Origin: Alteromonas sp. LOR
Lineage (GTDB): Bacteria > Pseudomonadota > Gammaproteobacteria > Enterobacterales > Alteromonadaceae
DNA: 64,000 nucleotides
Reading direction: 5' to 3'
NCBI RefSeq assembly: GCF_000753865.1
Contig: NZ_JQFW01000031.1
Coordinates: 62,001-126,000 of the forward strand
Shown: positions 55,679 through 64,000 of the stretch, in pieces
Numbering within the stretch: position 1 is the first letter of the stretch
How the letters are laid out: every line of letters starts with the position of its first letter
Notes under the pieces: generated by a model
The model's database searches: none
Told to the model about the DNA's origin: nothing
The model's input: the letters and a program-made list of their open reading frames with translations, nothing else
Translations under genes and position numbers: made by a program

Positions 55679-58318
55679 ATGCTAGCGAATCTGTATAACA
55701 CCGCCAAAAAAACACACCTTCGACGGATAACCGCGCTATTGATAGGCTCGCTTGTGTGCATGTCTGCAAGCGCATCAACAATTACCATCGAGCCTGATAA
55801 AGGCGGAATGCCTGTACAGGCCTATTTACCTAAAACGGTAACTTACGACCCCGCCATTCCTACACCTGAGTCGGTTTTAGGGGCTCATCTTGGCGAGTGG
55901 CATGTACGTCATGATCAGTTGGTCAATTACATGTACATGCTGGCACAAAAATCTGACCGTATAACCATTGAGGAAACCGGACGTACCCACGAAAACCGCC
56001 CTCTTTTGCTTCTCACCATTACTGCGCCGTCAAATCGCGACAACCTTGATGCCATGCGAGATGCACACATCAAAGTGTTAGATAAAGGAAATTCTCCCTC
56101 AAGCGATGCCCCCCTTGTTTTCTACATGGGCTACAGCATTCATGGAAACGAGCCATCAGGTGCGAATGCATCTCTTGCCCTCGCTTATTATCTTGCAGCG
56201 GGTCAAGGTGAAGAAATCGACGAGTTGTTAAATAACAATATTGTGCTGCTCGACCCGTCTTTCAACCCCGACGGACTGTCTCGTTTTGCTCAGTGGGCAA
56301 ATATGCATAAGGGCAAACAGCTAGTTGCCGACAGTAATCATAGAGAGCACGACGAGGGCTGGCCTTCAGGCAGGACAAATCACTATTGGTTCGACTTAAA
56401 CCGCGATTGGTTACTTTTGGCGCATCCGGAATCTCAAGCGCGAATTAAGCAATTTCACAAGTGGCGTCCCCACGTATTAACCGACTTCCATGAAATGGGA
56501 ACCGACAGTACCTATTTCTTCCAACCCGGTGTACGCTCGCGCAAAAATCCGCTTACTCCTGACGAAAACGTGACGCTTACTGAAGCCATTGCAGAACATC
56601 ATGCGGCGGCATTTGATGCCAAAGGACAGCTTTATTTTACCGAAGAAGCATTCGATGATTTTTATGCGGGGAAAGGCTCTACGTACCCAGACTTACATGG
56701 CAGCATTGGGATCCTTTTTGAGCAAGCGAGTTCGCGCGGTCACCTGCAGTCTTCTATTAACGGCGATCTGGCCTTCAGCGATACTATCGAAAATCAAATT
56801 ACTACGTCGCTAAGTACGTTTAGAGGCGCAATCGCCAATAAAGCGGCCATACTTGATTACCAAGCGGGCTTTGTAAATAGCACAAAGGCGTTGGCAAAAG
56901 ATGATGACACTTTCGGTTTTGTTGTAAGTGCATCAAACGATAGTGCGCGCTTTTTAGCGTTTACTAACCTACTGAACCAGCACGGTATCACCTATGATGT
57001 GATGACCAAAAACGCCACTATTAACGATGTGAGTTATAAAGCCAACAACGCTATTTTCGTACCGACGGCGCAGTCTCAATACCGCTTAGTAAAATCGATT
57101 TTTTCAACACAAACATCCTTTGAGAACAATACGTTTTACGATGTGTCTACATGGAACTTAGCGCTTGCGTTTAACCTTGATTATTCCCCAGTAGGAAAGA
57201 GTGATATGCGCGGGACAAAGCGCACAACTGCTGCACAATACGACGGAAGCTTAGCGGCATTAGCGCTTCCTGAGATAAACGGCGACGCCTATGCTTACGC
57301 ATTTTCATGGCAGCCGTATTTTTCCCCAGCGTTACTACAATCGCTTTTAGAAGCAGGCGTTCAGGTGAGAAGCTCGGAGAAGAGTTTTGCAGCCGTGAAG
57401 TTTGACAACAGCGTGGTAGAGTTTCCGGCGGGCAGTATTGTTGTACCTACAGGCCTTGAGCAGCCTGCCAATATCGCAGCGATTATCGAGAGAGTATCGC
57501 AGCAAATGCAGGTGCCGGTGCATAGCTTAAAAAGCGGTTTAACACCTACAGGTAGTGACTTAGGCAGCCGCAGTATGGCGCCCATTAAAGAGCCGCGGGT
57601 TATTATTGTGGGCGGTGAAGGCACTCGTGAATACGATGTGGGTGAAATTTGGCATTATTTCGACACCAAAATTGGACTGTCAGCGAGTATTGTAGAGCAA
57701 CAAAACTTGCTAAACGCATTGCGCGATAACAGCGTTACCTATACGCACATTATCTTCCCTAACGGTCGCTACGACTTTTCTGAAACACAAGGTCTAGAAT
57801 TGAAGCGTTGGGTAGAGGCCGGTGGTGTTGCCATAGGTCAAAAGTCTGCGTTACGTTACTTTGCTGATAACAACTGGTTAGATATTGACGTTGTAAACCG
57901 CGATGTTGTGGATAATGCATATGATGAAAGCAGCCTTGCATACGGTGATGGTTCGGCGCTTTATGCTAAAAAGCTGATTGCCGGCGCAATTTACGAGGCC
58001 GATATTGATACCACTCATCCACTGTTTTACGGATACAGCAACGACACGCTGCCGCTATTTAAAACGAGCAACATGATAGTGAAAAATGAGTATTCACCGT
58101 TTACCACTCCGGCGCGTTACACCAAAGGCCCGCTAATGGCAGGGTTCAGTGATACAGCCATGGTTGCGCTATTAGCCGAAACGCCAGCGGTTATTGCAGA
58201 GAAGCTAGGACGCGGTGTTGTCATAGGGTTTACCGATAACACTCAGTTTAGAGGCTATTGGTATGGCACTAACAAGATGTTAGCAAATGCCATTTATCAG
58301 TCTCACTTCATCCGCTAA
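55679..58318 (+). CDS. Secreted M14-family zinc carboxypeptidase
   Basis: An 879-residue exported metallopeptidase. It has a signal peptide (ITALLIGSLVCMSASAS) and an M14 catalytic domain between about residues 50 and 370: GYSIHGNEPSGANAS supplies the first zinc His and Glu, and LLDPSFNPDGLSRF, FDLNRDW and LTDFHEMG follow. The rest is a long C-terminal region with a GATase-like section (RVIIVGGEGTREYDVGEIW). It probably digests extracellular or periplasmic peptides. ATG 55679 (GGGGAAG upstream) is preferred to ATG 55616. It is divergent from nfuA. Confidence 0.88.
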   Translation: MLANLYNTAKKTHLRRITALLIGSLVCMSASASTITIEPDKGGMPVQAYLPKTVTYDPAIPTPESVLGAHLGEWHVRHDQLVNYMYMLAQKSDRITIEETGRTHENRPLLLLTITAPSNRDNLDAMRDAHIKVLDKGNSPSSDAPLVFYMGYSIHGNEPSGANASLALAYYLAAGQGEEIDELLNNNIVLLDPSFNPDGLSRFAQWANMHKGKQLVADSNHREHDEGWPSGRTNHYWFDLNRDWLLLAHPESQARIKQFHKWRPHVLTDFHEMGTDSTYFFQPGVRSRKNPLTPDENVTLTEAIAEHHAAAFDAKGQLYFTEEAFDDFYAGKGSTYPDLHGSIGILFEQASSRGHLQSSINGDLAFSDTIENQITTSLSTFRGAIANKAAILDYQAGFVNSTKALAKDDDTFGFVVSASNDSARFLAFTNLLNQHGITYDVMTKNATINDVSYKANNAIFVPTAQSQYRLVKSIFSTQTSFENNTFYDVSTWNLALAFNLDYSPVGKSDMRGTKRTTAAQYDGSLAALALPEINGDAYAYAFSWQPYFSPALLQSLLEAGVQVRSSEKSFAAVKFDNSVVEFPAGSIVVPTGLEQPANIAAIIERVSQQMQVPVHSLKSGLTPTGSDLGSRSMAPIKEPRVIIVGGEGTREYDVGEIWHYFDTKIGLSASIVEQQNLLNALRDNSVTYTHIIFPNGRYDFSETQGLELKRWVEAGGVAIGQKSALRYFADNNWLDIDVVNRDVVDNAYDESSLAYGDGSALYAKKLIAGAIYEADIDTTHPLFYGYSNDTLPLFKTSNMIVKNEYSPFTTPARYTKGPLMAGFSDTAMVALLAETPAVIAEKLGRGVVIGFTDNTQFRGYWYGTNKMLANAIYQSHFIR

Positions 58319-58432
58319 TAGCGCTTAAGTGAGCAGTTAAATAAGCCGTTAAAATAAGCGGTTAAAAGAGCAATTTAAGACGTGGCGGGGTTAGCTTTTG
58401 TTAACGCCGTCATGTCTTTACAAATACCAGTC

Positions 58433-59131
58433 CTATGCGAACTGGTATAAGGTGCTTTTGGGCGGAGGGGTAAATGTCATCGCCCACACCTGAATCTTTA
58501 CGTCAGGGAAGCGCTGTAGCAATAATTTGCTAAGTACGTCTACCGTTACGCCGGTTGTTACCACATCATCTACTATCGCAACAACAAACTCACTACTTTT
58601 GCTTGGTACAAACGTATTAATAGCACGTTGCGTTAATGCAAAAGCGTGTTCAGCATTCTTTTTCCTTTGTAATTTTGATAGCTGGTGCTGAGTGCTTGAA
58701 CCTGTTCTTATGGCCCACTGATGCAGGCACGGAATACCTAAGCCCTTACCTATAAAATCGGCCATAACGCCGGCTTGATTGTAATGACGCTTAGCCAGTC
58801 GCCAAGCACTTATAGGTACTGGAAGGAGCAAATCAGGCACTGAAAGTGTGCAGTGTTGCTTTTTATCGACAAACCACTGACTTAACATCTTGCCTGCGAC
58901 GAGAGAATGCATAAACTTAAACTGGTGAATTAAGGATGACATAGGCCACGTGTAAAGACCGAGAATGGACAATGAATGGTAGTGTCTATGGGTTACGTGG
59001 CGTCCCACTGGGCCAAATTCTAAAAGGTTGTTTCCGTGTATTTCCTCGTTGAAAAAAAAGAGGTCAGATTCACACCATTGACACACTGGCGTAGGACTTG
59101 CCTGATAACATAGTAGGCATGAAAGGTTCAT
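58433..59131 (-). CDS. ComF/GntX family phosphoribosyltransferase-like protein
   Basis: A 232-residue protein with an N-terminal zinc finger (CLLCYQ and CQWC pairs, residues 5-20) and a C-terminal phosphoribosyltransferase fold with the PRPP loop VVAIVDDVVTTGVTVDVL. ComF (GntX in enterics) takes part in DNA uptake in competent bacteria; its enzymatic role is unknown. It is divergent from bioH, as gntX and bioH are adjacent in E. coli. ATG 59131 is the only good start. Confidence 0.87.
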   Translation of the reverse strand: MNLSCLLCYQASPTPVCQWCESDLFFFNEEIHGNNLLEFGPVGRHVTHRHYHSLSILGLYTWPMSSLIHQFKFMHSLVAGKMLSQWFVDKKQHCTLSVPDLLLPVPISAWRLAKRHYNQAGVMADFIGKGLGIPCLHQWAIRTGSSTQHQLSKLQRKKNAEHAFALTQRAINTFVPSKSSEFVVAIVDDVVTTGVTVDVLSKLLLQRFPDVKIQVWAMTFTPPPKSTLYQFA

Positions 59132-59281
59132 CGAAGACTCCGCCAGTTTTTAAACGTATTTTGTTCAATGTGCTTTTTACTAAAGCGCTATTTATTAAAG
59201 TGCTATTCACCGTAAAAGGTTGGCCTTTTTCTATATTGTCTTTTTTCGCTCACGACACGACTCACGAACAAGAGGTGTAAA

Positions 59282-60106
59282 ATGGAAAGTTTGCAGACAA
59301 ACGACGCGCTTGTCACCCGTACTCATGGTACTGATCTCAACGATTCGAGAGTGGACCTAGTACTTCTTCACGGCTGGGGAATGAACAGCGGTGCTTTTTC
59401 TTCCTTTATTCCTTATTTGCAAGATCACTTTCGTGTTACCACCATCGACTTACCTGGCTTTGGTGAAAATGCACATCATCTTCCTGAGCCTTACACCGTA
59501 GAGGCCTTGGCGAATATGATTAGCGCACAACTGCCTAAGCATTGCGTACTCGCAGGCTGGTCTTTAGGTGGCTTGGTCGCGCAAAAAATAGCCATTGATG
59601 CACCGCAAAAATTATCTGGTCTTATTACAATAGCGTCGACGCCCCGCTTCAGTGCCGGACCTTGTTGGCCAGGCATTGCAGAAGACTTACTCACCATGTT
59701 TGAAGCCCAATTGGAAAAGAACTACAGGAAAACGTTAGAGCGTTTTCTTGCTATTCAGGCGATGGGAAGTGCGACGGCTAAAAACGATATTAAGACAATA
59801 AGAGAGCATGTTACCGAGTATCCTGAGCCAGCAGAAGAAGCATTGAAGCGCGGGCTTGGCATTCTTGCAAAAGAGGATTTGCGACAGATTGTTGGTCGTA
59901 TATCGGTTCCAACACTGCGATTATATGGCCGGTTAGATAGCCTTGTTCCCACTGCGGGAATAGACCGGATTTGTGAGCTGCACCCTCAGGCCGATACTGT
60001 GGTGTTGCCCCATGCCTCCCATGCGCCGTTTATCTCACATCCACAGCAAACTGCTGACATATTAACGAGCTTCGCGGCCAATTTACAGCAGCAGAGGGCG
60101 TCGTAG
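59282..60106 (+). CDS. bioH: Pimeloyl-ACP methyl ester esterase
   Basis: A 274-residue alpha/beta hydrolase that releases pimeloyl-ACP from its methyl ester, ending the disguise step of biotin synthesis. The nucleophile is Ser94 in AGWSLGGLVAQ. The oxyanion region LLHGWGMNSGAF, the Asp in LYGRLDSLVP and the His in LPHASHAPFISHP complete the triad. ATG 59282 has AGAGG. No other bio gene is in the window. The gntX-like gene lies divergently beside it. Confidence 0.93.
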   Translation: MESLQTNDALVTRTHGTDLNDSRVDLVLLHGWGMNSGAFSSFIPYLQDHFRVTTIDLPGFGENAHHLPEPYTVEALANMISAQLPKHCVLAGWSLGGLVAQKIAIDAPQKLSGLITIASTPRFSAGPCWPGIAEDLLTMFEAQLEKNYRKTLERFLAIQAMGSATAKNDIKTIREHVTEYPEPAEEALKRGLGILAKEDLRQIVGRISVPTLRLYGRLDSLVPTAGIDRICELHPQADTVVLPHASHAPFISHPQQTADILTSFAANLQQQRAS

Positions 60107-60259
60107 TCGTTATCAAATTCGCGCTTGAGCCGCTTTAGGTAAAAGCGGCCGTACAAAAATTTACTACAGGTACAGAGACTTAGTGCGAAAGCCCCCGTGA
60201 GTACTTTATCTTTTCCTCTTATTGGTTAATAATTGCGCATGAGAGGTTAGGAGAAGTAT

Positions 60260-60565
60260 ATGTCTGATGTAAGTGGCGTCACACTCAATTCTGCGTTTTT
60301 TGCAGGACAATCCGGTTTGCAGCGTGCCAGCGATGGTATGACTCAGGCTGCGTCCAATATCGCCCAACAGACTGCAGGTCGCCAGCAAGAAGTAGGCGGT
60401 ACATCACAGAGCGGCTCTTTAGCGAATTCATCACAAAAAGCGCCCGCTAATATTACCTCCGACCTTATCTCGCTCAACGTCAACAGTCTCAATGCACAAG
60501 CATCGGCAAAAGTACTTGATGTGGCAAATGATACGCTTGGCACCATTATCGATACATTAGCGTAG
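60260..60565 (+). CDS. Small flagellar rod/hook-like protein
   Basis: A 101-residue protein. Its N-terminus (NSAFFAGQSGLQRASDGMTQAASNIA) resembles the flagellar basal-body rod N-terminal motif, and its C-terminus (LNVNSLNAQASAKVLDVANDTLGTIIDTL) resembles the rod/hook C-terminal helix. The middle domain of real FlgB/C/G/E proteins is missing. It may form coiled coils like the axial proteins, but its role is unknown. ATG 60260 has AGGAG about eight bases upstream. The SprA-like gene begins 10 bp after its stop. Confidence 0.75.
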   Translation: MSDVSGVTLNSAFFAGQSGLQRASDGMTQAASNIAQQTAGRQQEVGGTSQSGSLANSSQKAPANITSDLISLNVNSLNAQASAKVLDVANDTLGTIIDTLA

Positions 60566-60575
60566 GGACACACCA

Positions 60576-61664
60576 GTGAATTTTGTAGCGCCTATTCTTA
60601 CCGCTATAGCGTATCCCACTGCGAATACGAACACTGAGTCTGCCCGTCGAGATAACGTTCAGCGCGAAACCATTCCAAAAACCGGCGATGCAGAGCAAGG
60701 TGCGTCGCAAAAAGGCTTGGGTTCAGAGGCTGATAAGGCACGTAGCCCAGGTTTACCTCAACCTCCTGTCACCTACGACCGTCCACAAATTCAGACAGAC
60801 CTTCAAGCTGCGTTTCAAAATGTGTTTGGTCAAGAAAAAGACAACGCGCAAGATGAAAGTGCGGGCAAAGAAGGCGCTGAGCAAGAACAAAGAAACCAGC
60901 AACAATCTGCACAGCCTGTACTAACGGAAGAAGACAAGCAGGAAATTGAGGATCTCAAAGCCAGAGACCAAGAAGTGCGTACCCACGAGCAAGCGCACGC
61001 TGCTACTGGCGGACAATATGCGGGTTCACCTCAGTACGAATATACGACCGGCCCAGACAATAAGCGTTATGTTACCGGCGGAGAGGTATCAATAGATATC
61101 TCAGAAGAGCCATCTGCCGAACAAACGTTGCGTAAAATGCAGCAAGTACGAGCAGCAGCATTAGCGCCAGCACAGCCTTCTTCTCAAGACTTGAAAGTCG
61201 CGGCGGAAGCTGCGCAAAAAGCGTTTGATGCCCGCAACGACATAGCAAAAGAAAACCGAGACACGTTACAGTCTAGTGGCGACGTTAGCGCTGCAGAGGG
61301 TGTTAATTCTGTCACAGGTTTTAGTGCCAATGGCGGTGTGAGTGAATCAGAGCCTAGCTCTCAAGGTATTAGCGCTCAAGGTATTGGCGCGTTAAACCCT
61401 AGCGAAATCACTATTCCCGCTATAGATGTGGCTCCACCGAGTATTGACGAAATTACAGATAGCGCAGGGGTGGATACCCCTACCAGACGTTTAGATGAAG
61501 CTTATTTTGCGTCTCAAGCACAGGCGTCTCAAGCACAGGCGTCAGAAGTTAAGTCGTTAGAGTCAGAAGAGAGCAGCGCCATGCAGGCACGCATAGGTCG
61601 CATTCAAAATCTCTACACTCAAGCTTACACACCATCCCGTGAAGGTCTTTCACTGCAAGCTTAA
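60576..61664 (+). CDS. SprA-family putative metalloprotease (CJM1_0395 type)
   Basis: A 362-residue protein, mostly disordered (Gln, Ala, Ser and Glu rich). The conserved core is near residues 120-175: EEDKQEIEDLKARDQEVRTHEQAHAATGGQYAGSPQYEYTTGPD is split by the zinc motif HEQAH at about 138, followed by YVTGGEVSID. No signal peptide is seen. The C-terminal part holds two in-frame 15-bp duplications. The start is GTG 60576 with AGGGA upstream. Coupling with the rod-like gene suggests a shared, perhaps flagellar, role; this is inference. Confidence 0.78.
   Translation: MNFVAPILTAIAYPTANTNTESARRDNVQRETIPKTGDAEQGASQKGLGSEADKARSPGLPQPPVTYDRPQIQTDLQAAFQNVFGQEKDNAQDESAGKEGAEQEQRNQQQSAQPVLTEEDKQEIEDLKARDQEVRTHEQAHAATGGQYAGSPQYEYTTGPDNKRYVTGGEVSIDISEEPSAEQTLRKMQQVRAAALAPAQPSSQDLKVAAEAAQKAFDARNDIAKENRDTLQSSGDVSAAEGVNSVTGFSANGGVSESEPSSQGISAQGIGALNPSEITIPAIDVAPPSIDEITDSAGVDTPTRRLDEAYFASQAQASQAQASEVKSLESEESSAMQARIGRIQNLYTQAYTPSREGLSLQA
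61359..61541 (+). repeat. Two 15-bp duplications inside the SprA-like gene
   Basis: The units at 61359-61373 and 61374-61388 encode SQGIS and AQGIG. The units at 61512-61526 and 61527-61541 (TCTCAAGCACAGGCG) are identical and encode SQAQA twice. Both keep the frame. Confidence 0.8.
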
Positions 61665-61674
61665 TAGTTATCAT

Positions 61675-61714
61675 AAAAAAAAGGGGCTTAGCGTTTTCGC
61701 TAAGCCCCTTTTTT
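61675..61714. terminator. Bidirectional terminator between the SprA-like gene and tex
   Basis: A perfect 11-bp stem GGGGCTTAGCG-TTTT-CGCTAAGCCCC (61683-61708) is flanked by eight A on the left and six T on the right, so it works for both converging genes. Confidence 0.93.
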
Positions 61715-61734
61715 ACGTTACAGAATGTGCTTAC

Positions 61735-64000
61735 TTACTTTTTCGCTTTCGCAAGTGCATCAGCAAAGGCGTTGCCCATTGCACTATTTTGCTGAGGCTT
61801 AGCATTGCGGTTTTGTCCGCCTCGCTGATTGCCCTTATGCGCATTTTGATTTGAACGTGGCCCTTTATCCTGCTTTGAGCGGCTGTCTCTGGCGTTATTA
61901 GCATCGCCGCGAGACTGGTTGGGTGTATCTTCAAGACGCATGGTAAAGGAAATGCGTTTGCGCGCTACGTCCACTTCCATCACCTTCACTTTTACAATGT
62001 CACCTGCTTTAACCACCTCGCGAGGGTCTGAGATAAACTTGTTGGTCAGCGCCGAAATATGCACTAGACCATCTTGGTGAACACCCACATCCACAAAAGC
62101 GCCAAAATTGGCTACATTACTCACCACGCCTTCAAGGATCATTCCCGGCTCTAAGTCGGTAATTTTTTCTACGCCTTCTTTAAATGAAGCCGTTTTAAAT
62201 TCTGGACGAGGGTCGCGGCCTGGTTTTTCAAGCTCTTTAAATATGTCTTTAACGGTAGGAATACCAAAATCGTCATTAGTGAACGTCTCGGGCGATAAGC
62301 TTTTCAGCAATTCAGTATTGCCAATAATATCGTTTACCGCCACTGCTGCCGTATCCACAATTTTGTCTACCACAGGATACGCTTCAGGGTGCACTGAAGA
62401 AGCATCTAGCGGGTTACTTCCGTTGACAATGCGCAAAAAACCAGCGGCTTGTTCATAGGCTTTAGGGCCTAGGCGTTCAACGTCTAACAAGGCTTTACGG
62501 TTTGAAAATGCGCCCTTGCTGTCCCTAAGCTTCACAATATTGTGAGCCAGTGTCTTATTTAACCCCGACACATAACTAAGCAAGGCGGGTGATGCTGTAT
62601 TTAAATCAACACCAACTGCATTCACACAATCTTCTATAACACGGTCTAGTGACTTTCCAAGCTGACTTTGACTGACATCATGCTGGTATTGGCCTACACC
62701 AATCGCTTTAGGCTCAATTTTTACCAGCTCGGCTAACGGGTCTTGTAACCGGCGAGCAATAGAGACCGCACCGCGTATAGAAACATCGAGGGTGGGCAGT
62801 TCTTTTGAAGCCAGTTCTGATGCTGAGTACACAGATGCACCGGCTTCGCTAACCATGATTTTTTGTGCGCTAAGGTCTGGGTTGTTTTTTAACACCTCAC
62901 CAACCAGCTTGTCTGTCTCTCGCGAACCGGTTCCGTTGCCAATACTGATCAAGTCCACTTTGTACTGTTTGCACAAGGTGGTTAGCGTGCGGCTTGATTT
63001 ATCCCACTGATTTTGCGGCGCATGAGGGAATATCGTATTCGACGCTAATACTTTTCCGGTGCTATCTACAATAGCGACCTTTACCCCAGTGCGTAAGCCT
63101 GGATCTAACCCCATTGTGGTTTTAGCACCCGCAGGGGCAGCCATTAACAGGTCGTTGAGGTTTTTGGCAAATACATCAATCGCCTCTTTTTCAGCGCGCT
63201 CTCTAAGGGCACTGAAAAGTTCGGTTTCCATATGAAGACCAATCTTTATCTTCCACGTCCACTGCACCACTTGCGCAAGAAAATCGTCGGCGGAACGTCC
63301 GCGATGGGTAATGGCGTAGTGTGAAGCAATAATATGCTCGCAATGAGACGGCCCTTTTTCATCTTGCTGTGGGTCTGCATCTATCTGAATGTGCAGTAAG
63401 CCTTCGTTACGGCCCCTGAACATAGCAAGCGCACGGTGTGAGGGCACCCCTTTGTATTTTTCGCTATGAGAAAAATAATCTTTATATTTTGCGGCATCTT
63501 TTTCTTTACCCGGCGCAAGAGTGCTTTTAAGGTGCGCGTTTTCGGTTAGGTAAAGACGGATTTTGCCAAGTAGCGCGGCGTCTTCAGCAAAGCGCTCCAT
63601 CAGGATAAAGCGAGCGCCTTCTAAAGCAGCTTTGGTGTCGGCAACGCCTTTTTCTCCATCCACATACTGGTTTGCTGCTTCTTCGATGTTGGTGTCGGGC
63701 TTGTTAAATAACAAATCAGCTAATGGCGATAAGCCTGCTTCAATCGCAATCTGTCCTTTGGTGCGACGGCGAGGTTTAAACGGCAGGTATAAGTCTTCAA
63801 GGGTGGTTTTGCTATCGGCATTGCCAATATTGGCTTTTAACTCGTCGGTAAGTTTACCTTGCTCATCTATCGAGCGAAGGATCACGTCGCGGCGCTCTTC
63901 AAGTTCGCGCAAATAGGTGAGTCGCTGTTCTAAATTTCTCAATTGCGTATCGTCGAGCCCTTCTGTGGCCTCTTTTCTGTAACGAGCAATAAAAGGAACA
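61735..64000 (-). CDS. tex: Tex family RNA-binding transcription accessory protein (5' end outside the window)
   Basis: About 755 residues are inside the window and the frame runs off the right edge; the part beyond 63942 reads [20 protein letters not shown], the usual Tex start region, so only some 20-30 residues are missing. In order: the N-terminal helical region, an RNase H-like YqgF domain ([34 protein letters not shown]), the helix-hairpin-helix pair ([22 protein letters not shown]) and an S1 domain ([21 protein letters not shown]). The tail is Asn/Gln/Arg-rich. Tex binds nucleic acid and affects transcription and stress tolerance. Confidence 0.95.
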   Translation of the reverse strand, partial: VPFIARYRKEATEGLDDTQLRNLEQRLTYLRELEERRDVILRSIDEQGKLTDELKANIGNADSKTTLEDLYLPFKPRRRTKGQIAIEAGLSPLADLLFNKPDTNIEEAANQYVDGEKGVADTKAALEGARFILMERFAEDAALLGKIRLYLTENAHLKSTLAPGKEKDAAKYKDYFSHSEKYKGVPSHRALAMFRGRNEGLLHIQIDADPQQDEKGPSHCEHIIASHYAITHRGRSADDFLAQVVQWTWKIKIGLHMETELFSALRERAEKEAIDVFAKNLNDLLMAAPAGAKTTMGLDPGLRTGVKVAIVDSTGKVLASNTIFPHAPQNQWDKSSRTLTTLCKQYKVDLISIGNGTGSRETDKLVGEVLKNNPDLSAQKIMVSEAGASVYSASELASKELPTLDVSIRGAVSIARRLQDPLAELVKIEPKAIGVGQYQHDVSQSQLGKSLDRVIEDCVNAVGVDLNTASPALLSYVSGLNKTLAHNIVKLRDSKGAFSNRKALLDVERLGPKAYEQAAGFLRIVNGSNPLDASSVHPEAYPVVDKIVDTAAVAVNDIIGNTELLKSLSPETFTNDDFGIPTVKDIFKELEKPGRDPRPEFKTASFKEGVEKITDLEPGMILEGVVSNVANFGAFVDVGVHQDGLVHISALTNKFISDPREVVKAGDIVKVKVMEVDVARKRISFTMRLEDTPNQSRGDANNARDSRSKQDKGPRSNQNAHKGNQRGGQNRNAKPQQNSAMGNAFADALAKAKK

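Noticed and set aside
59098-59280. 60-codon plus-strand frame just before bioH
   Set aside because: It overlaps the start of the divergent gntX-like gene, contains a low-complexity repeat (ALFIKVLF), and lacks a ribosome site; it is probably the bioH leader.
61639-61854. 71-codon plus-strand frame across the terminator after the SprA-like gene
   Set aside because: It reads through a strong bidirectional terminator and the end of tex.
1-64000. CRISPR array, tRNA, rRNA, prophage or insertion sequence
   Set aside because: No regularly spaced repeats, no tRNA-like cloverleaf, and no transposase or integrase genes were seen; the short tandem repeats have no spacers.

Overview
The window looks like a chromosomal segment of a marine gammaproteobacterium of the Alteromonadaceae, most likely Alteromonas. 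This rests on recognised protein sequences (NfuA, LexA, IlvC, PlsB, BioH of gammaproteobacterial type), a moderate GC content, and gene neighbourhoods such as nfuA/gntX/bioH and ilvY/ilvC. Nearly all of it is core metabolism or envelope biology. I see no rRNA, tRNA, CRISPR array, prophage or insertion sequence.

Layout. 0-5 kb (mostly minus strand): a probable Fur-controlled pair of unknown genes, a DedA/YqaA-type membrane protein, a secreted amidohydrolase, and an overlapping DUF1285/DUF3014 pair. 5-15.8 kb: a membrane fatty-acid-hydroxylase-like enzyme with a DUF6482 gene, a Coq8-like UbiB kinase, a secreted M1 aminopeptidase overlapping a DUF6702 gene, proB, a thioesterase/2-hydroxyacid dehydrogenase pair and a DMT exporter. 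15.8-17.5 kb: an ECF-type sigma factor with a membrane-protein partner, divergent from a PspB-like gene. 17.5-23.2 kb: tamA-tamB. 23.2-36.5 kb: a Bcr/CflA-type exporter, ilvC/ilvY, comM, a TRIC-family channel, ilvD-ilvA behind a structured leader, and plsB. 36.7-40.6 kb: an acetyltransferase, a multi-sensor diguanylate cyclase and lexA with tandem SOS boxes. 41-50.4 kb: a complete aa3-type cytochrome c oxidase locus (coxB, coxA, ctaG, coxC, DUF2909, SURF1, a Cx3C thioredoxin-like protein, ctaA, ctaB, SCO). 50.5-64 kb: a polysaccharide deacetylase, a MATE exporter, nfuA under an almost perfect IscR site, an M14 carboxypeptidase, gntX/comF, bioH, a pair of flagellar-rod-like and SprA-like genes, and the 5'-truncated tex.

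How the genes work together. IlvC, IlvD and IlvA make up much of isoleucine/valine synthesis, in two units around comM and the TRIC gene; IlvY is divergent from ilvC. The cox locus encodes the core oxidase plus copper delivery (CtaG, SCO), heme A synthesis (CtaA, CtaB) and assembly (SURF1). TamA/TamB act in outer-membrane biogenesis.

The most interesting unexplained items are: the structured RNA with terminator ahead of ilvDA; the Fur-box operon of unknown function; the sigma factor with a non-zinc membrane partner; terminator-like hairpins with no obvious gene ahead of the exporter at 23.8 kb; the Cx3C protein inside the cox cluster; the mini rod-like protein paired with a SprA-like protease; and several in-frame tandem repeats with the same 15-bp period.
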